Shown here piece by piece: positions 34,617 through 45,024 of a stretch of DNA of 64,000 bases; the first letter of the stretch is position 1, and each line of letters starts with the position of its first letter. A program made the position numbers and the translations under genes. The notes beneath the pieces were generated by a model, which was given only the letters and a program-made list of their open reading frames with translations, made no database searches and was not told the DNA's origin. The stretch comes from an uncultured Pseudovibrio sp. (GTDB lineage: Bacteria > Pseudomonadota > Alphaproteobacteria > Rhizobiales > Stappiaceae): the NCBI GenBank assembly GCA_947496145.1, contig CANMBS010000020.1, positions 30,481 through 94,480 of the forward strand. The letters run 5' to 3'.

Positions 34617-35304
34617 CATTGTCGTTGCGAGTGCGCTCTTAACGGTCCAACTCAGAGTGAGGAGTAAAATCGGGTCCGACCACGCGGGGATAGTTTGCCG
34701 CATTCACTAATTTCTGTAGTGCCGTCTCTTCGGCTATTGATGAAACTGATGCAGGCATCGAAATGCTGAGCCAGATACAGTGGTACAGCACGATTCATGA
34801 TATACGCCTTATCGGCGAAGCTTGCTGATGCAACTCAGCGTCTTTGGTTTCGCATTGAGCAGGATGCGCAGTATGGGGCTGCGTTTACGCTAAAAGCCAC
34901 AGAGCAACGCAAATCCGTGCAAAGCGAGATTTGAAATTTCTGGCTCCTGCCCGTATTTTACCTATGAAGGTCGCATGGATAATTATTGATATAATTCAAT
35001 TTGTTATATTGAATTCTTGATGATTTAATTTGTGAATGATTGCCTGACGGTATGATATTGTGTGATTTCCTCTTTCATAGCAGCGCAAACTCTTGCAAAT
35101 TTCAGTTCAAATGAAAAACTAAGTAAAGTCAAGTGGATTCTATAGTAAGTAAAATTATATTCTAACTACGCTAATCTACTTTAGTATTTGTAGTGCTATT
35201 TTTATCTAAACATCTGATATTATCTAGCTAAAAGACATGAAGGCGCATAGTTACTCTTTCGAAAATACTGGTCACGGTAGCCATTTAAGAACCTGGAGTT
35301 TCAG
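34617..35304. other. AT-rich intergenic region before giant gene
   Basis: About 690 bases without a convincing gene. It is very AT-rich from 34980 to 35270. An inverted repeat (AATTCAAT...ATTGAATT) lies near 34995-35015. The stretch probably holds the promoter of the 35305 gene. Short frames around 34740-34930 have no start and may be remnants. Confidence 0.5.
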
Positions 35305-38300
35305 ATGCCAGAGCGTAAGGCCAACCCACAGGTAGACAGATGGGCAGATGCGGTCCTGAAGACACTGAAAGTAGAGTTTAACGATAAAGTCGAGATTTTC
35401 GGTGAGTCAGATGAGTTGGCAGACGCCCCTCTTGATGACGTCCCGCTCGATGATGTGTCTTTGGAAGCAAATGAAGATACTATAGAAGAACCGCCTAAAG
35501 ACCAGTCTGAGGAGGAACGGGCAGCAGCAGAACTGGCGCTCAGAAAACGTGAGCACAGCAAGGAAGTCTCCAAAGTTTGCAGAGACTTACGATCTTTAGA
35601 AAAGGCAATTAAAGTTGCCGGGCGACGGCGGGATGTGTTCATTGAAGATGTTAATCTTGCTGTTTTCAATGATGCGAAGACCCTTGCGACACTGAATACC
35701 AAACAGGCGAATGCCGTTCTTGAAAAACCTGATGCTGATGGGTTTTACGACCTTGATAAGGTCGGTCAGTTTACCAGCCGGGCGGAAGAGTATCTCCGTG
35801 TCATGCAGTCTAACTATCAGGAGGGTCAGGATGTTGCTCTCGATGAAATAGAAGGATTGCGCGGTATTGTAGAACAGCATCAGAAAAAAGCTGCCGATGT
35901 TTACGCTAATCGCAAGGAATTGGAGAACTGGAACGTAGACATCACTCCATTTGATGTTGCCTATGAACAAGCTCAGAGTAACTTTACAGATATGAATAGT
36001 GCTATGAGCGGGTATCTGGTATCCGCTGTGCATCAAACACTTAAGGTGGCTGCTGTTAATCTGGATATTCTTAAGGAAACGTTCCGGACCATTAAAAATG
36101 AGATCTCATTTGAACAAGTTAAGCTTATTGAGAGATCATCTTCTACAGAACGGGATCTTGCTGAACTTAGCAGCCGAAAAAGTGAGTTGGAGGGGAACTC
36201 TGCTGGCCTGAAAGACTTTGAAAAACTTTATGCTTCTGCGCAATCAGATTGTAAGCAGGCGACAGCAGCAGTGAGCGCGCAAAATGGTGTAGAAGCAGGA
36301 CAAGCCATTGAAAGAGCTGAGCAAACATTCATTGAGCTTCAGCAGGTTCTGTTGCAGAATATAGCAGCTTCGGGTACGGAGACAGAAAACTCTGAGCAAG
36401 ACGATGTTACGCGCCTCGCAGGCGATGCTGTGCAGCTTTTACAGCAGGTCGATGATCTTGTATCACAAGAGGAAATTGTCAAAGAACACAGAACAGATTT
36501 ACCTGCATTCAAAGAGGCAGAGAAATCGGCACGCAAGGGAATTGCCGATGCGCAATCTGATCTGATAGACGGGGATGCTTTCAGGGCAGAAGACAAGCTC
36601 CTTGAGGTTAAGAGCAATCTTAGCATCATGCAGGAAGCTGTCACAGAAGCGCAGCTGGAGCTGAAGATTTGCGAAGATCATATTGCTTTGCTCCGCAAGC
36701 AACTTACACCAATGCTCGCTCGCCGTGCTGACATTTTAAGGCAGGTGGACGTTAATCCTAAATATGAGAAAACACTCAGGCGCTATGATCAGATTGCAAC
36801 TGAAGTGGAAACTATCATTGAATGTGCTGAAACTGCTGTAAAGAATGAAAAGCTTACTGAAGCTATTGAAGAAATTGCCAATGGCCAATCCGGTTTGAAG
36901 CGGCTCAGATATGAGGTTGATGGACTTCAGTACCTCCCAAAAATCAACACCGCGCTTACTCAGGAAGATAACGCTGAGTTGTTCATGCAGACTTTGGATC
37001 AACTCAGAGAACACATCTCTGCTTACGACAAGCGCAAAGATGTGTTCAGGGATAAAGACGAACGCGCGATCTTTGATAATCTGTTTGATAAGGCTGTTGA
37101 CTATGCAGATCAGGCAGAAAATGCGTTTAATCGCCAGAAGTTCGAAAAAGCAGATGATATGGTCGACAACGCCCGCATCTCGCTTGATGGTCTTGAAATT
37201 GCCTATCAGCGCGGGGTGAATACAGCTGCAAAGATTGACGGGTTTGAGCTTGATATTAACGAGGCAAAAATTAAAATTGCGGCTTGTGAAAGCTTTAAAG
37301 ATACTGTGAGTGATCAAGGGATTTTGGGAGAGTTCTTTAGCTACCAGAATATTGCTTACGCCTTTGCTTATGAGGCCGAAGGTTTTATTGGGTCCGAACG
37401 TATTCAGGATGCGCGAGGTGCACTTGCAGACCTGAAGCAAGCACTTGCAAATCTGGCAAATTTCGTTGCCAAACCCCCGAAACCTGGAGTGCACGCTGAT
37501 CCGCAAAGTGGCAGTGATGAAGCCAGAACACCGGAGGAGGAAAGCTCTGATGACGATACTGCTCTGTTTATTAAGCAGTTAGATCAACTCCGATCTGACA
37601 CTGAAGGCGTTGCTCGCGCAGTTGATATTGGAAACAAATCCTGGACCCGTTTTTGTGAAGGGCCTTATCTTCAAAAGTTTCAGGAGGCCAGTCAATGTGC
37701 TGCTGATGAGTTGGCAGAGGCGAATGAGTGGTTTGAAAGTGCCTATGATTTCAAAGTAGTAGACGAAAAAAGCAAGGCCAATGCTACGTTGATGATTGGT
37801 AGCATTCATGCTCCTATTTCCAACGCCAAAAATGCTCTTATCGAGATGCAAAATGCATTTTCTGCGAGCAAGCAGATTTTGACCTCGCAGCTGAACGGCA
37901 TTACAGCAGGGGCAGAGTATTACGTCTCTATTTTTGAAGATATTTATAAAACGCGAGAAGAGTTTGCTGAATGGTCGATCGATCTGACAGAGTTTGACGA
38001 CGCTTACCTGACAGCAATGGACAACATTGCCGAGTTGAAGATTGCAGTTGAAGCGCAGGACGGGCCGAAAGCACGGGAAACTCTGGAGCTGGCTGACGAT
38101 CATCGTCAGGCGCTGCTTCAGGCTGGTGAAGCAGCGCTGCGCGCCATGAATGAGGCGGAAAGTGATCTGGTCATTAAGCTCTCTGAACTGCAATCAGAGC
38201 AAACCGCGTTATATGCGAAGAAGATGATAATTGAGGATTACCCTAATACCCTTGAGGCTTTTGAGAAGGCTAATGAAATCATAACTTCCAAGTTACAGGA

Positions 38301-40482
38301 GGCTATTAATAATATACGTGCTGGTCAGGGTAAAGCGGCTGAGAACCAAATAAGCTTAATATGTCAGCTGCTTGACGGCATGCAATGTCCTATCAGTGAC
38401 ATAGAGGCGCTCGCTGCAAAAGCTGACGCGCAAGCACGATCACGCTGGGAGGAAGACCCGAACTCCTTCACAAGGGAAAAAGAGGAGGCGTTTGCAGCAG
38501 TTCAGAAACTCGCGGATACAGGGATAAAATCATATCACGAATGGAAAGAGGATTGTCGTGGTGATTTTGAGATGTTCTTTGAGCAACTTTATCAGTCACT
38601 GCAAGCAAAGATTCATGATGCTGAAGCAGCTTATCATCAGCCAGTTGACACAGACAAGCTAACAGTGATGAAAGCGCTTAAAGAAGCTCTTGCAGAGGCT
38701 GAAAAACTCTATGCTCATATGGATGGCATTCATCAAGTGAGCATGGGACTTGTAGCATCTATTCTTAAAAGCATGGAGCAACGTGCTGACTACTATCAGA
38801 AGGAAATCGATAAGGTTAGCGCAGCTGCCGACAAGTTTAATGACTGGGGCATGGACTTTGCAAATTTCAATGAGGCTTACGATGAAGCCAAAACGATAAT
38901 CGATGAACTGCGGGCGGCTGCAGAAAAAAATGATCATGTGGAAGCGAGAGAGCTTAACGCCAAAGGAAACAATGCTGTAGAAGCGGTGAAAGATGAGTAC
39001 GAGAAGTATAAAAAGCTTCTTGTAGACGCAAAGGCGTCCTTTGCAGAAGGCTTTGAGGTTATTCGCGGTACTATAGCCACAACTGCAGCACGTCGTAATG
39101 AACTAGAGCATAACGACAGGCTTGCAGCTGCCTTTGATGAGGCTGAGCGGGCGGCGCTTACGGCTATCGATAGGGCGTTGGGGCTGATTAACTCAGGTGA
39201 TCGATTTGGGCCTGATAAAGAAAGCGAATTCATAAACAAGCAGATCCAGCTGATGCGGGACCTGCTAGCACAGGCCGTGCCACTTGCTAATGATCCAGAA
39301 AAGCTTGGACAGACAATTGATGAGAGCGATACTGAGCTTCATGAACTTGCCAGGCTGAAAGATTCTATCAAGGATAGCAAGGATCTTGAAATCTTTGAGG
39401 CAATGCAGGAGCGTGGTGAATGGTACGCGGCTGAAGCCAAGCGGCTTCAGGATGAGGAATCTTATGAACAGGCCGAACATAATCTGATCGCCCTTCGAGC
39501 AGTAAATGATGCGTTGAAAGCCGCGCATGAAACCGGCCTTAAGACCGCTGAGAAAGTACCAGACTTAACGCAGGAGATTGATGATGTCGCGCAAGACCTT
39601 ACTGATCTGGAGCAGCTTAGCAGCACTATTACAAACAAGGATGATCTTGCTGAGTTTGGGAAGCTTCATCAGATAGCAATCAGAGCAGCGTTTGAGGCAA
39701 AAGATCTGCTCCTGAATAGCCAGATCAGGCGGGCTCAGGCGGTTTTGAACACGCTTGAATATTACTTCAACAAGATGGAGAGCTTGCTGGATAAACAAGG
39801 AACCAAGGCACCAAAGCGTAAGTCTGGCAAGAAGAGAGGACAGGAACCAGAGCAAGAGCTAAAGCCAACGGAAGAGCTGGAACTGGAGCGTGAAGATAGT
39901 TTTGACCCGGTTAACGATGAAGAGCAGAGAGCTGAGCTTGAGGACGCGATTGCGGCAACAGATGGTTACTTAGAAAAAGCGCTGGCGCAAGCGTCGGATA
40001 TACTGGATCTGAGTGAACGCGAAGTCTATGACACCATGTGTAAGAAGGCGCAGGACTATGCGGCGGCGGCGAAAGATAACCTGAAGGATGGAGAGCTGGA
40101 TAACGGCGACGCCAACATTGAAGATCTGAAGATCACCCTGGATACTCTTCATGATGTCCATGCGGATGGTGTTAAAACCTCTGGACTGGTCCCTGAATAT
40201 AACAAGGAAATTGACGAGGCAAGCGTTACTATTCTGTCGTTAAATCGCAGGCGCAATACGATTGGAAATGATAAGGAAAAGACAGATTTTGATCGTGCGT
40301 ATTCTACAGCGATAACAGCGCTCTTTAATGCAAGGCGCTTCCTGGATAATAAGAGTATCCGGAAGGTTAAGTATGAAATTGAAAGTATGCGTGAGAGCAC
40401 TGGCAAGATGGAAAAAATCCTTGGCAACCACACATCAAGACGCCAGAAGCTAAAAAACCTGTTGAACAGGAAGAGAAAGTAG
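35305..40482 (+). CDS. Giant coiled-coil repeat protein
   Basis: A 1725-residue, almost wholly helical, highly charged protein with no signal peptide or membrane segment. Two repeat types can be read. Type A has a core of W-[NSG]-[VIM]-D-[IF]-x-x-F followed by an acidic helix, at about residues 209 (WNVDITPFDVAYEQ), 890 (WSIDLTEFDDAYLT) and 1181 (WGMDFANFNEAYDE). Type B is a 140-residue unit beginning [RL][AE][IV][FY] and ending in a helix with [RK]-[AV]-x-x-E-[IL]-E/L, at about 585, 1360 and 1570. Acidic linkers (about 30-70, 735-755, 1500-1550) separate blocks. It ends in a basic tail (RQKLKNLLNRKRK). Function is unknown; cytoskeletal, scaffold or nucleoid roles are all possible. Confidence 0.85.
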   Translation: MPERKANPQVDRWADAVLKTLKVEFNDKVEIFGESDELADAPLDDVPLDDVSLEANEDTIEEPPKDQSEEERAAAELALRKREHSKEVSKVCRDLRSLEKAIKVAGRRRDVFIEDVNLAVFNDAKTLATLNTKQANAVLEKPDADGFYDLDKVGQFTSRAEEYLRVMQSNYQEGQDVALDEIEGLRGIVEQHQKKAADVYANRKELENWNVDITPFDVAYEQAQSNFTDMNSAMSGYLVSAVHQTLKVAAVNLDILKETFRTIKNEISFEQVKLIERSSSTERDLAELSSRKSELEGNSAGLKDFEKLYASAQSDCKQATAAVSAQNGVEAGQAIERAEQTFIELQQVLLQNIAASGTETENSEQDDVTRLAGDAVQLLQQVDDLVSQEEIVKEHRTDLPAFKEAEKSARKGIADAQSDLIDGDAFRAEDKLLEVKSNLSIMQEAVTEAQLELKICEDHIALLRKQLTPMLARRADILRQVDVNPKYEKTLRRYDQIATEVETIIECAETAVKNEKLTEAIEEIANGQSGLKRLRYEVDGLQYLPKINTALTQEDNAELFMQTLDQLREHISAYDKRKDVFRDKDERAIFDNLFDKAVDYADQAENAFNRQKFEKADDMVDNARISLDGLEIAYQRGVNTAAKIDGFELDINEAKIKIAACESFKDTVSDQGILGEFFSYQNIAYAFAYEAEGFIGSERIQDARGALADLKQALANLANFVAKPPKPGVHADPQSGSDEARTPEEESSDDDTALFIKQLDQLRSDTEGVARAVDIGNKSWTRFCEGPYLQKFQEASQCAADELAEANEWFESAYDFKVVDEKSKANATLMIGSIHAPISNAKNALIEMQNAFSASKQILTSQLNGITAGAEYYVSIFEDIYKTREEFAEWSIDLTEFDDAYLTAMDNIAELKIAVEAQDGPKARETLELADDHRQALLQAGEAALRAMNEAESDLVIKLSELQSEQTALYAKKMIIEDYPNTLEAFEKANEIITSKLQEAINNIRAGQGKAAENQISLICQLLDGMQCPISDIEALAAKADAQARSRWEEDPNSFTREKEEAFAAVQKLADTGIKSYHEWKEDCRGDFEMFFEQLYQSLQAKIHDAEAAYHQPVDTDKLTVMKALKEALAEAEKLYAHMDGIHQVSMGLVASILKSMEQRADYYQKEIDKVSAAADKFNDWGMDFANFNEAYDEAKTIIDELRAAAEKNDHVEARELNAKGNNAVEAVKDEYEKYKKLLVDAKASFAEGFEVIRGTIATTAARRNELEHNDRLAAAFDEAERAALTAIDRALGLINSGDRFGPDKESEFINKQIQLMRDLLAQAVPLANDPEKLGQTIDESDTELHELARLKDSIKDSKDLEIFEAMQERGEWYAAEAKRLQDEESYEQAEHNLIALRAVNDALKAAHETGLKTAEKVPDLTQEIDDVAQDLTDLEQLSSTITNKDDLAEFGKLHQIAIRAAFEAKDLLLNSQIRRAQAVLNTLEYYFNKMESLLDKQGTKAPKRKSGKKRGQEPEQELKPTEELELEREDSFDPVNDEEQRAELEDAIAATDGYLEKALAQASDILDLSEREVYDTMCKKAQDYAAAAKDNLKDGELDNGDANIEDLKITLDTLHDVHADGVKTSGLVPEYNKEIDEASVTILSLNRRRNTIGNDKEKTDFDRAYSTAITALFNARRFLDNKSIRKVKYEIESMRESTGKMEKILGNHTSRRQKLKNLLNRKRK

Positions 40483-40949
40483 AACCTGCAAAATGAAGCG
40501 ACATGCACGCTGAAGAGACGGCTTGCATGGCAACGTTTCTTGCTTCGATTTGATGATAAGCGGGAAAGTTAACTTGGTATGCAATGCCAGTCCTTCTGAT
40601 TGAACTGGTTGATGAGGCTTAATAATTGCATTTGTCTTGATGCAGTTATATTTCGTTTTTATCTAAGCGGGTGTGAGAAACTATTTATAGATTTGCAAAT
40701 TTACTATCACTTAAAGCTGAAAAAAAATAAATTTTAACAAATGTTTATGCTGTAATATCTGTCACGTTTCAATTGCATGATTGATTTATATTTGAAAATG
40801 CAAGTAGTTTCCCTGCAAATTTCCGGCCACGTGAAGAGAATACACCTAGCTCAAGGAAGTTTATAGGAGTTATGGGCTGTCTTGCAGCTTTGCATGAGGG
40901 TGTGGTTCTTTTCGCAGGCATTACGTTTGCTTTCAGAGGGAGGCCACTT
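40483..40949. other. AT-rich gap before accessory island
   Basis: About 470 bases without a gene, low in GC. An imperfect hairpin (CATGCA/TGCATG near 40502-40529) may end the giant-gene transcript. The region 40650-40850 probably holds the promoter of the island's plus-strand operon. An ATG at 40872 in frame with the next gene has its AGGAG only two bases away, so I do not use it. Confidence 0.5.
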
Positions 40950-42113
40950 GTGGACCAACGGCTCTTATCAATTCCCCCGCAAGATCGTGATTTAGAATGG
41001 ATTAAGGCATCGCTTCAGTCTGCTGTTGCGTTAGAGCATGCGACATTGCCGCTCTATTTGTCAGCGATGTTTTCATTAGAGGTACAAAACTACACAACCT
41101 ATAACCTGATCCGTTCAGTGGTGATGGAAGAGATGGTCCATATGGCCATCGGCTGTAATATATTGGCAGCGCTTGGAGAACAACCTGATATCAAAAAACT
41201 GAACCCGCGTTCTCCCTCTGAAGGGCTTCCAGGCGGGGTTGAACCCGATTTACCAGTTGTTTTTGCTCAGCTCAGTAAAGATCAACTCCAGAATTTTTTA
41301 AGGCTTGAAACGCCGGTTAGCTTGTTAGCTCCTCAGTACAGAGATGAGAAGTATCCTTCAATTGGTGCATTCTACTCAAAGATTAAAACAGCAATTTCAG
41401 CGAATGCTGATGAGATTAATGCGGAGGCTCATAAGGTTCTTTCAGCCCCTGCGAATACCTATCCCAATCAAGTAGGTGATAACATTGGTTTCACTGCTTT
41501 CTCAGTTCAAGATAAGCGCACACCAGTTCAGCAATTTTTAGACGGGATTGATGAAATTGTTGAGCAGGGAGAGGGCAGTAACGCGCAGGATCTTTATGCT
41601 AATAACTTTGATGGCGAAGGCAGCCATTATGCACGTTTTGCTGAGATCTACTATGGTGCGCAGCTTCTTGTTCCCACACCTGAGCCCAAACTTACGCCTG
41701 AGACAGAAGCTGAGTTCTTCAAAGGGCATAAAATTCCCTGGCCGAATGTAACCAATGTGCTTGCTGTACCGCTTGATGGTTACGAGAAACTGCTCGCGCT
41801 TGACCCGGATGGCGAGGACGTCGAAGTCAATCTGAGGAAATTTGACGACACATACACCGAGATCATGACGGACCTGGACTTAATGTGGAACGGTCCCGAA
41901 GAAAAATCTTGGCCAACATTTGGAAAAGCCGTGGCTGCGATGACAGATCTGCGTGTTCTTTCCTGCTTCAATATCATGCGCTCGCAAATTCCACCTGACC
42001 TGATTGCGCGTTTACCAGAATTGTATGGCGACGAAGCTCTGATCATGGCGCGATACACTGACTTGTCTGCCCCCGTTTTTTACGGTCCCCGTTTTATAAA
42101 TAAGAATGCTTAG
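40950..42113 (+). CDS. Ferritin-like (VioB-type domain) protein
   Basis: A 387-residue protein with an N-terminal ferritin-like domain of the type found in VioB and RebD (iminophenylpyruvate dimer synthases). Di-iron ligands are readable: Glu29 in ALEHATLPLYLSAMFS and the E61-M-V-H64 motif in MEEMVHMAIGCNILAALG. The remaining 250 residues are unrecognised. It opens the plus-strand operon of the island. The start is GTG 40950, with AGGGAGG six bases upstream; starting at ATG 40872 would add 26 residues with no homology value. VioB-like function is an inference from the domain only. Confidence 0.75.
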   Translation: MDQRLLSIPPQDRDLEWIKASLQSAVALEHATLPLYLSAMFSLEVQNYTTYNLIRSVVMEEMVHMAIGCNILAALGEQPDIKKLNPRSPSEGLPGGVEPDLPVVFAQLSKDQLQNFLRLETPVSLLAPQYRDEKYPSIGAFYSKIKTAISANADEINAEAHKVLSAPANTYPNQVGDNIGFTAFSVQDKRTPVQQFLDGIDEIVEQGEGSNAQDLYANNFDGEGSHYARFAEIYYGAQLLVPTPEPKLTPETEAEFFKGHKIPWPNVTNVLAVPLDGYEKLLALDPDGEDVEVNLRKFDDTYTEIMTDLDLMWNGPEEKSWPTFGKAVAAMTDLRVLSCFNIMRSQIPPDLIARLPELYGDEALIMARYTDLSAPVFYGPRFINKNA

Positions 42114-42124
42114 GAGCGTTTTCT

Positions 42125-43279
42125 ATGAAAAACCGGTATACGGATTCTCGAAGTGTAGCTTGCACAAGCCCAGGGACCTTACCACCGCTCCCTGTTATCG
42201 ATTGGTCAAAGGTTGGTCAGAGCGCTCCGGTGAATGTGGATATAGGCAAGCCGGGTAAGGATGCACCACTTCCCAAAGTGGATATTGTTGTCATGACCTG
42301 GACGGATACGGAGTGGAATGCTCTCGATCATGTCTTCGTCTCTTCTGACAAAGAAGCTCACGTTTCATCTGAAGAGTTTCGACAAGGATGGTTCCTGAGA
42401 TCAAATGATGAGTATGTCAAAGGTGCTTATAATCTTTGGGGTTTTTATAGAGTTGTTTCCATTCGGAACGCGAAAGGCGTTGATTTAAAGGTTCTGCTTT
42501 GGAAATCTGATGCACACCTTGCTCACCCGCCTTTCGCGGATGGCCTGATCGCTATGGTGCATTTTGTTCTGAAAGAAGCATCACCACAGCGGCTTTACTC
42601 AATCGGCACAGCAGGTGGTGCAAGTGTGCAGGAAAAGCTGGGCGATGCGGCAATCACCAATACAGGCACGATTAAACTGAAGAAGCCTGAGAATACCGGG
42701 ACTGGGTTGAATGGAAAAACAGTTGCATGCACCAACTGGTATCCTGAGCTTTCAATGAACGCCATTATTGAGAAGAATCTGCTGTTTAAATTGAGTTCCG
42801 TGGTAACGAAGCCTTATCTTGAGTATTTGCTATGCAAGGCCATTTATGATGATGAGAAAGGCAACCCGGATTGGGCAGGTCAGTTTACATTAACTGATTT
42901 GATGAATGGAGCACTGGAGGATCTCGGATCGCCCAGAGGTCTTGATAAGAAAGGGATTCCACTTCTCACGACGGACTATTACTTCATCTCGGATGGTGAT
43001 GATACCAAGCAGTATAGTGCGTTGGAAATGGATGACGCGGTGGTTGGATATGCTGCTGGTGAGGATCATGTCGACTACGTTTTTGTTCGCAACATGTCTG
43101 ACACCGTTGTTCCGACACAAACACCTTCTGGCAAAGAAATTCCAACCGAATTACGTGAGAACTGGTCCAGCGAGATTTATGAGCATTATGGGTTTTATAC
43201 CTCCATGAATGGCGCATTGCTAACCTGGGGGACTATTGTTGCCGATAGTGATTTAAAAGGGCATTCAGCTTCTGACTGA
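42125..43279 (+). CDS. Nucleoside phosphorylase-fold protein
   Basis: A 384-residue protein with the PNP/MTAN fold. The phosphate-binding and base-binding blocks are recognisable: the SIGTAGGASVQEKLGDAAIT segment and EMDDAVVGYAAG followed by FVRNMSDTV, which match the family's late EM-E and SD motifs. It is longer than usual (about 240) owing to an N-terminal region of 50 residues and insertions. Reaction (phosphorolysis or hydrolysis of a nucleoside) is inferred. No neighbour suggests nucleotide salvage, so a specialised role in the island is likely. Confidence 0.7.
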   Translation: MKNRYTDSRSVACTSPGTLPPLPVIDWSKVGQSAPVNVDIGKPGKDAPLPKVDIVVMTWTDTEWNALDHVFVSSDKEAHVSSEEFRQGWFLRSNDEYVKGAYNLWGFYRVVSIRNAKGVDLKVLLWKSDAHLAHPPFADGLIAMVHFVLKEASPQRLYSIGTAGGASVQEKLGDAAITNTGTIKLKKPENTGTGLNGKTVACTNWYPELSMNAIIEKNLLFKLSSVVTKPYLEYLLCKAIYDDEKGNPDWAGQFTLTDLMNGALEDLGSPRGLDKKGIPLLTTDYYFISDGDDTKQYSALEMDDAVVGYAAGEDHVDYVFVRNMSDTVVPTQTPSGKEIPTELRENWSSEIYEHYGFYTSMNGALLTWGTIVADSDLKGHSASD

Positions 43280-43299
43280 GCTGCGGGAAAGGAAAAGTA

Positions 43300-45021
43300 A
43301 TGACCAGTTCTTACACACCACCGCGGCAAGCCAGTCCGCGTAAGCCAAAAAATCCCATGGAGATTGAGCTTGTTTTTAATGTGCGCCCTTGCGGGACTTG
43401 CTCTTTCTTCTGGCCTGAAAATCCAAAGGACCAGGTTTATGGGCCTTATCCAACCTATGATTTTTTGACGGACTTTCCAAAAACGGCGGACCCTGTTGGA
43501 AAGCCGGAGATGTATCCCTGGGTAAAAGGCGTCACACGCCATGCCGGATTTCCTAATGGGGAAATTATGGATGGATGCCGAAAGGCTCCTATTATGACAT
43601 TGGGCATTAACCCAAATCTGACTGCTTTCAGCCCCGGTATTGTGGGAACATCCTGGGCCTACCCGGATTTCACAAGTGATGACGGTACAGATGGCTATGA
43701 CAAGTATGCTTACTATTACCGCTATCGCAATGTATATCAGGAGCGGTTTGCCTTCGATGAAGTGAAGAAGTACCTGATCACGGGGAGTTCTGTCACACCA
43801 ACAGAAAACACGACGGTAACGACCGATCAGGTAATCGCAGCTGCCGATGGAGTAATTAAATCAGCTGAACGTGAGCATGCTGGTTCCCCTTACGATGTGG
43901 TCATCGAATATGAAGGTGGGCCAGAAGTTACGCTCACTTTAGAGCGCCCAACCGGTACGCCGCGTTATGTATTGCTTTTCAATCATGACAGCCCCGACAA
44001 TAAATTTGAAAAAGGGGACATCATTATTTCAAAAATGCAGATGCCTGCAGGCGTTCAGCTTGAAGTTTATCAGGAGTTGCAGACTTATTATGAGCAGTTT
44101 GTCCCTAGCCTGAATGAGTTTTCGGACTATCTGCGCACAAAAGGGCACCGAAATGCTGATTTGAAGATTGGCGAGGATGTGTGTCAGCTGGATATGGTTG
44201 CCTGTGCATCTCCACACTGGAAGCCTGCCTTTTTGGGTGGTAGCAAGAAAAGTGAAGACACCATCATTTCCAATTGTGTCACCAAAAACGCCTGGGCTAT
44301 GAAACAGTTGGTTATGACGAACCCGGCGGTTTTGTTTCTGGTTGGTGAAAGTTCCTGGGATATGTTCCGGGATGCTTTTGAGGAACATATAAAGCGCTCA
44401 CCGGAGTTGCCCAGAGATCCTTACGACTATGCTTTCACACTGTTTTCCCTCACCACTGAAAATGACAATCCGACGATGTTTGAGTTCTCTACTGAGATCG
44501 ATGGCATCACGTACTCAATCAATACGCGAATTATTGTAACGCCGCATTTTTCTTATGATGCGAACTTCCTGCCGCAATTTCGATTAAGCCCTAAATGGCT
44601 TGCTGAGTTGAAAGAAAAGTCACCGGACTGCGTGCATTATCTGGAGAATAACTCGGAGATCGATTATGTGCCCGGAGGTGGGGAGGGGTATGACGCCTTC
44701 CAGTTCTCAGCAGAAAATGCTCCGGGTATCCTGAAGAAAATAAAGTCCAGTTGGCCGGATACATGGCCAGAACTGGAAAGGTGTTTTTATGATGCTCATG
44801 CGACTATGGCGGATGTTCTTGGATATATGTACCGGGAAGGTAAACTGAGCTGGAATGATGCCGGGGACTATCTATCTCGTTCTGCTGGCCCATGCCAGTT
44901 TTGTGTAAATGATCACTGGAAGTTTCCTCTTGGCTGTCCCTATGGCAAACCGGAGGAAAAACCGCTTCCAATCGGTTATCTCAATCAAGTTACAGACCAG
45001 ATCCTTACAGAAGCGGAGTGA
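43300..45021 (+). CDS. UDG-superfamily-like protein with Cys pairs
   Basis: A 573-residue protein. IMTLGINPNLTAFSPG resembles the catalytic GINPG motif of the Mug/uracil-DNA glycosylase superfamily, LFLVGESSWDMF the following core strand, and TPHFSYDANF the later H-x-S motif. Cysteines lie in pairs near the N-terminus (PCGTC, DGC) and the C-terminus (PCQFC, GCPYG), which would suit an iron-sulfur or zinc site as in family 4 and 5 UDGs. The large insertion at about 160-300 has no known match. The superfamily call is moderate and base-excision activity is unproven. Confidence 0.5.
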   Translation: MTSSYTPPRQASPRKPKNPMEIELVFNVRPCGTCSFFWPENPKDQVYGPYPTYDFLTDFPKTADPVGKPEMYPWVKGVTRHAGFPNGEIMDGCRKAPIMTLGINPNLTAFSPGIVGTSWAYPDFTSDDGTDGYDKYAYYYRYRNVYQERFAFDEVKKYLITGSSVTPTENTTVTTDQVIAAADGVIKSAEREHAGSPYDVVIEYEGGPEVTLTLERPTGTPRYVLLFNHDSPDNKFEKGDIIISKMQMPAGVQLEVYQELQTYYEQFVPSLNEFSDYLRTKGHRNADLKIGEDVCQLDMVACASPHWKPAFLGGSKKSEDTIISNCVTKNAWAMKQLVMTNPAVLFLVGESSWDMFRDAFEEHIKRSPELPRDPYDYAFTLFSLTTENDNPTMFEFSTEIDGITYSINTRIIVTPHFSYDANFLPQFRLSPKWLAELKEKSPDCVHYLENNSEIDYVPGGGEGYDAFQFSAENAPGILKKIKSSWPDTWPELERCFYDAHATMADVLGYMYREGKLSWNDAGDYLSRSAGPCQFCVNDHWKFPLGCPYGKPEEKPLPIGYLNQVTDQILTEAE

Positions 45022-45024
45022 GCT

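Noticed and set aside
34990..35020. Inverted repeat AATTCAAT/ATTGAATT as a specific operator
   Set aside because: The region is extremely AT-rich, so the palindrome can arise by chance.
35301..40508. Minus-strand ORFs opposite the giant coiled-coil gene
   Set aside because: The plus-strand frame is uninterrupted for 1725 codons with good codon pattern; reverse frames show no domain.
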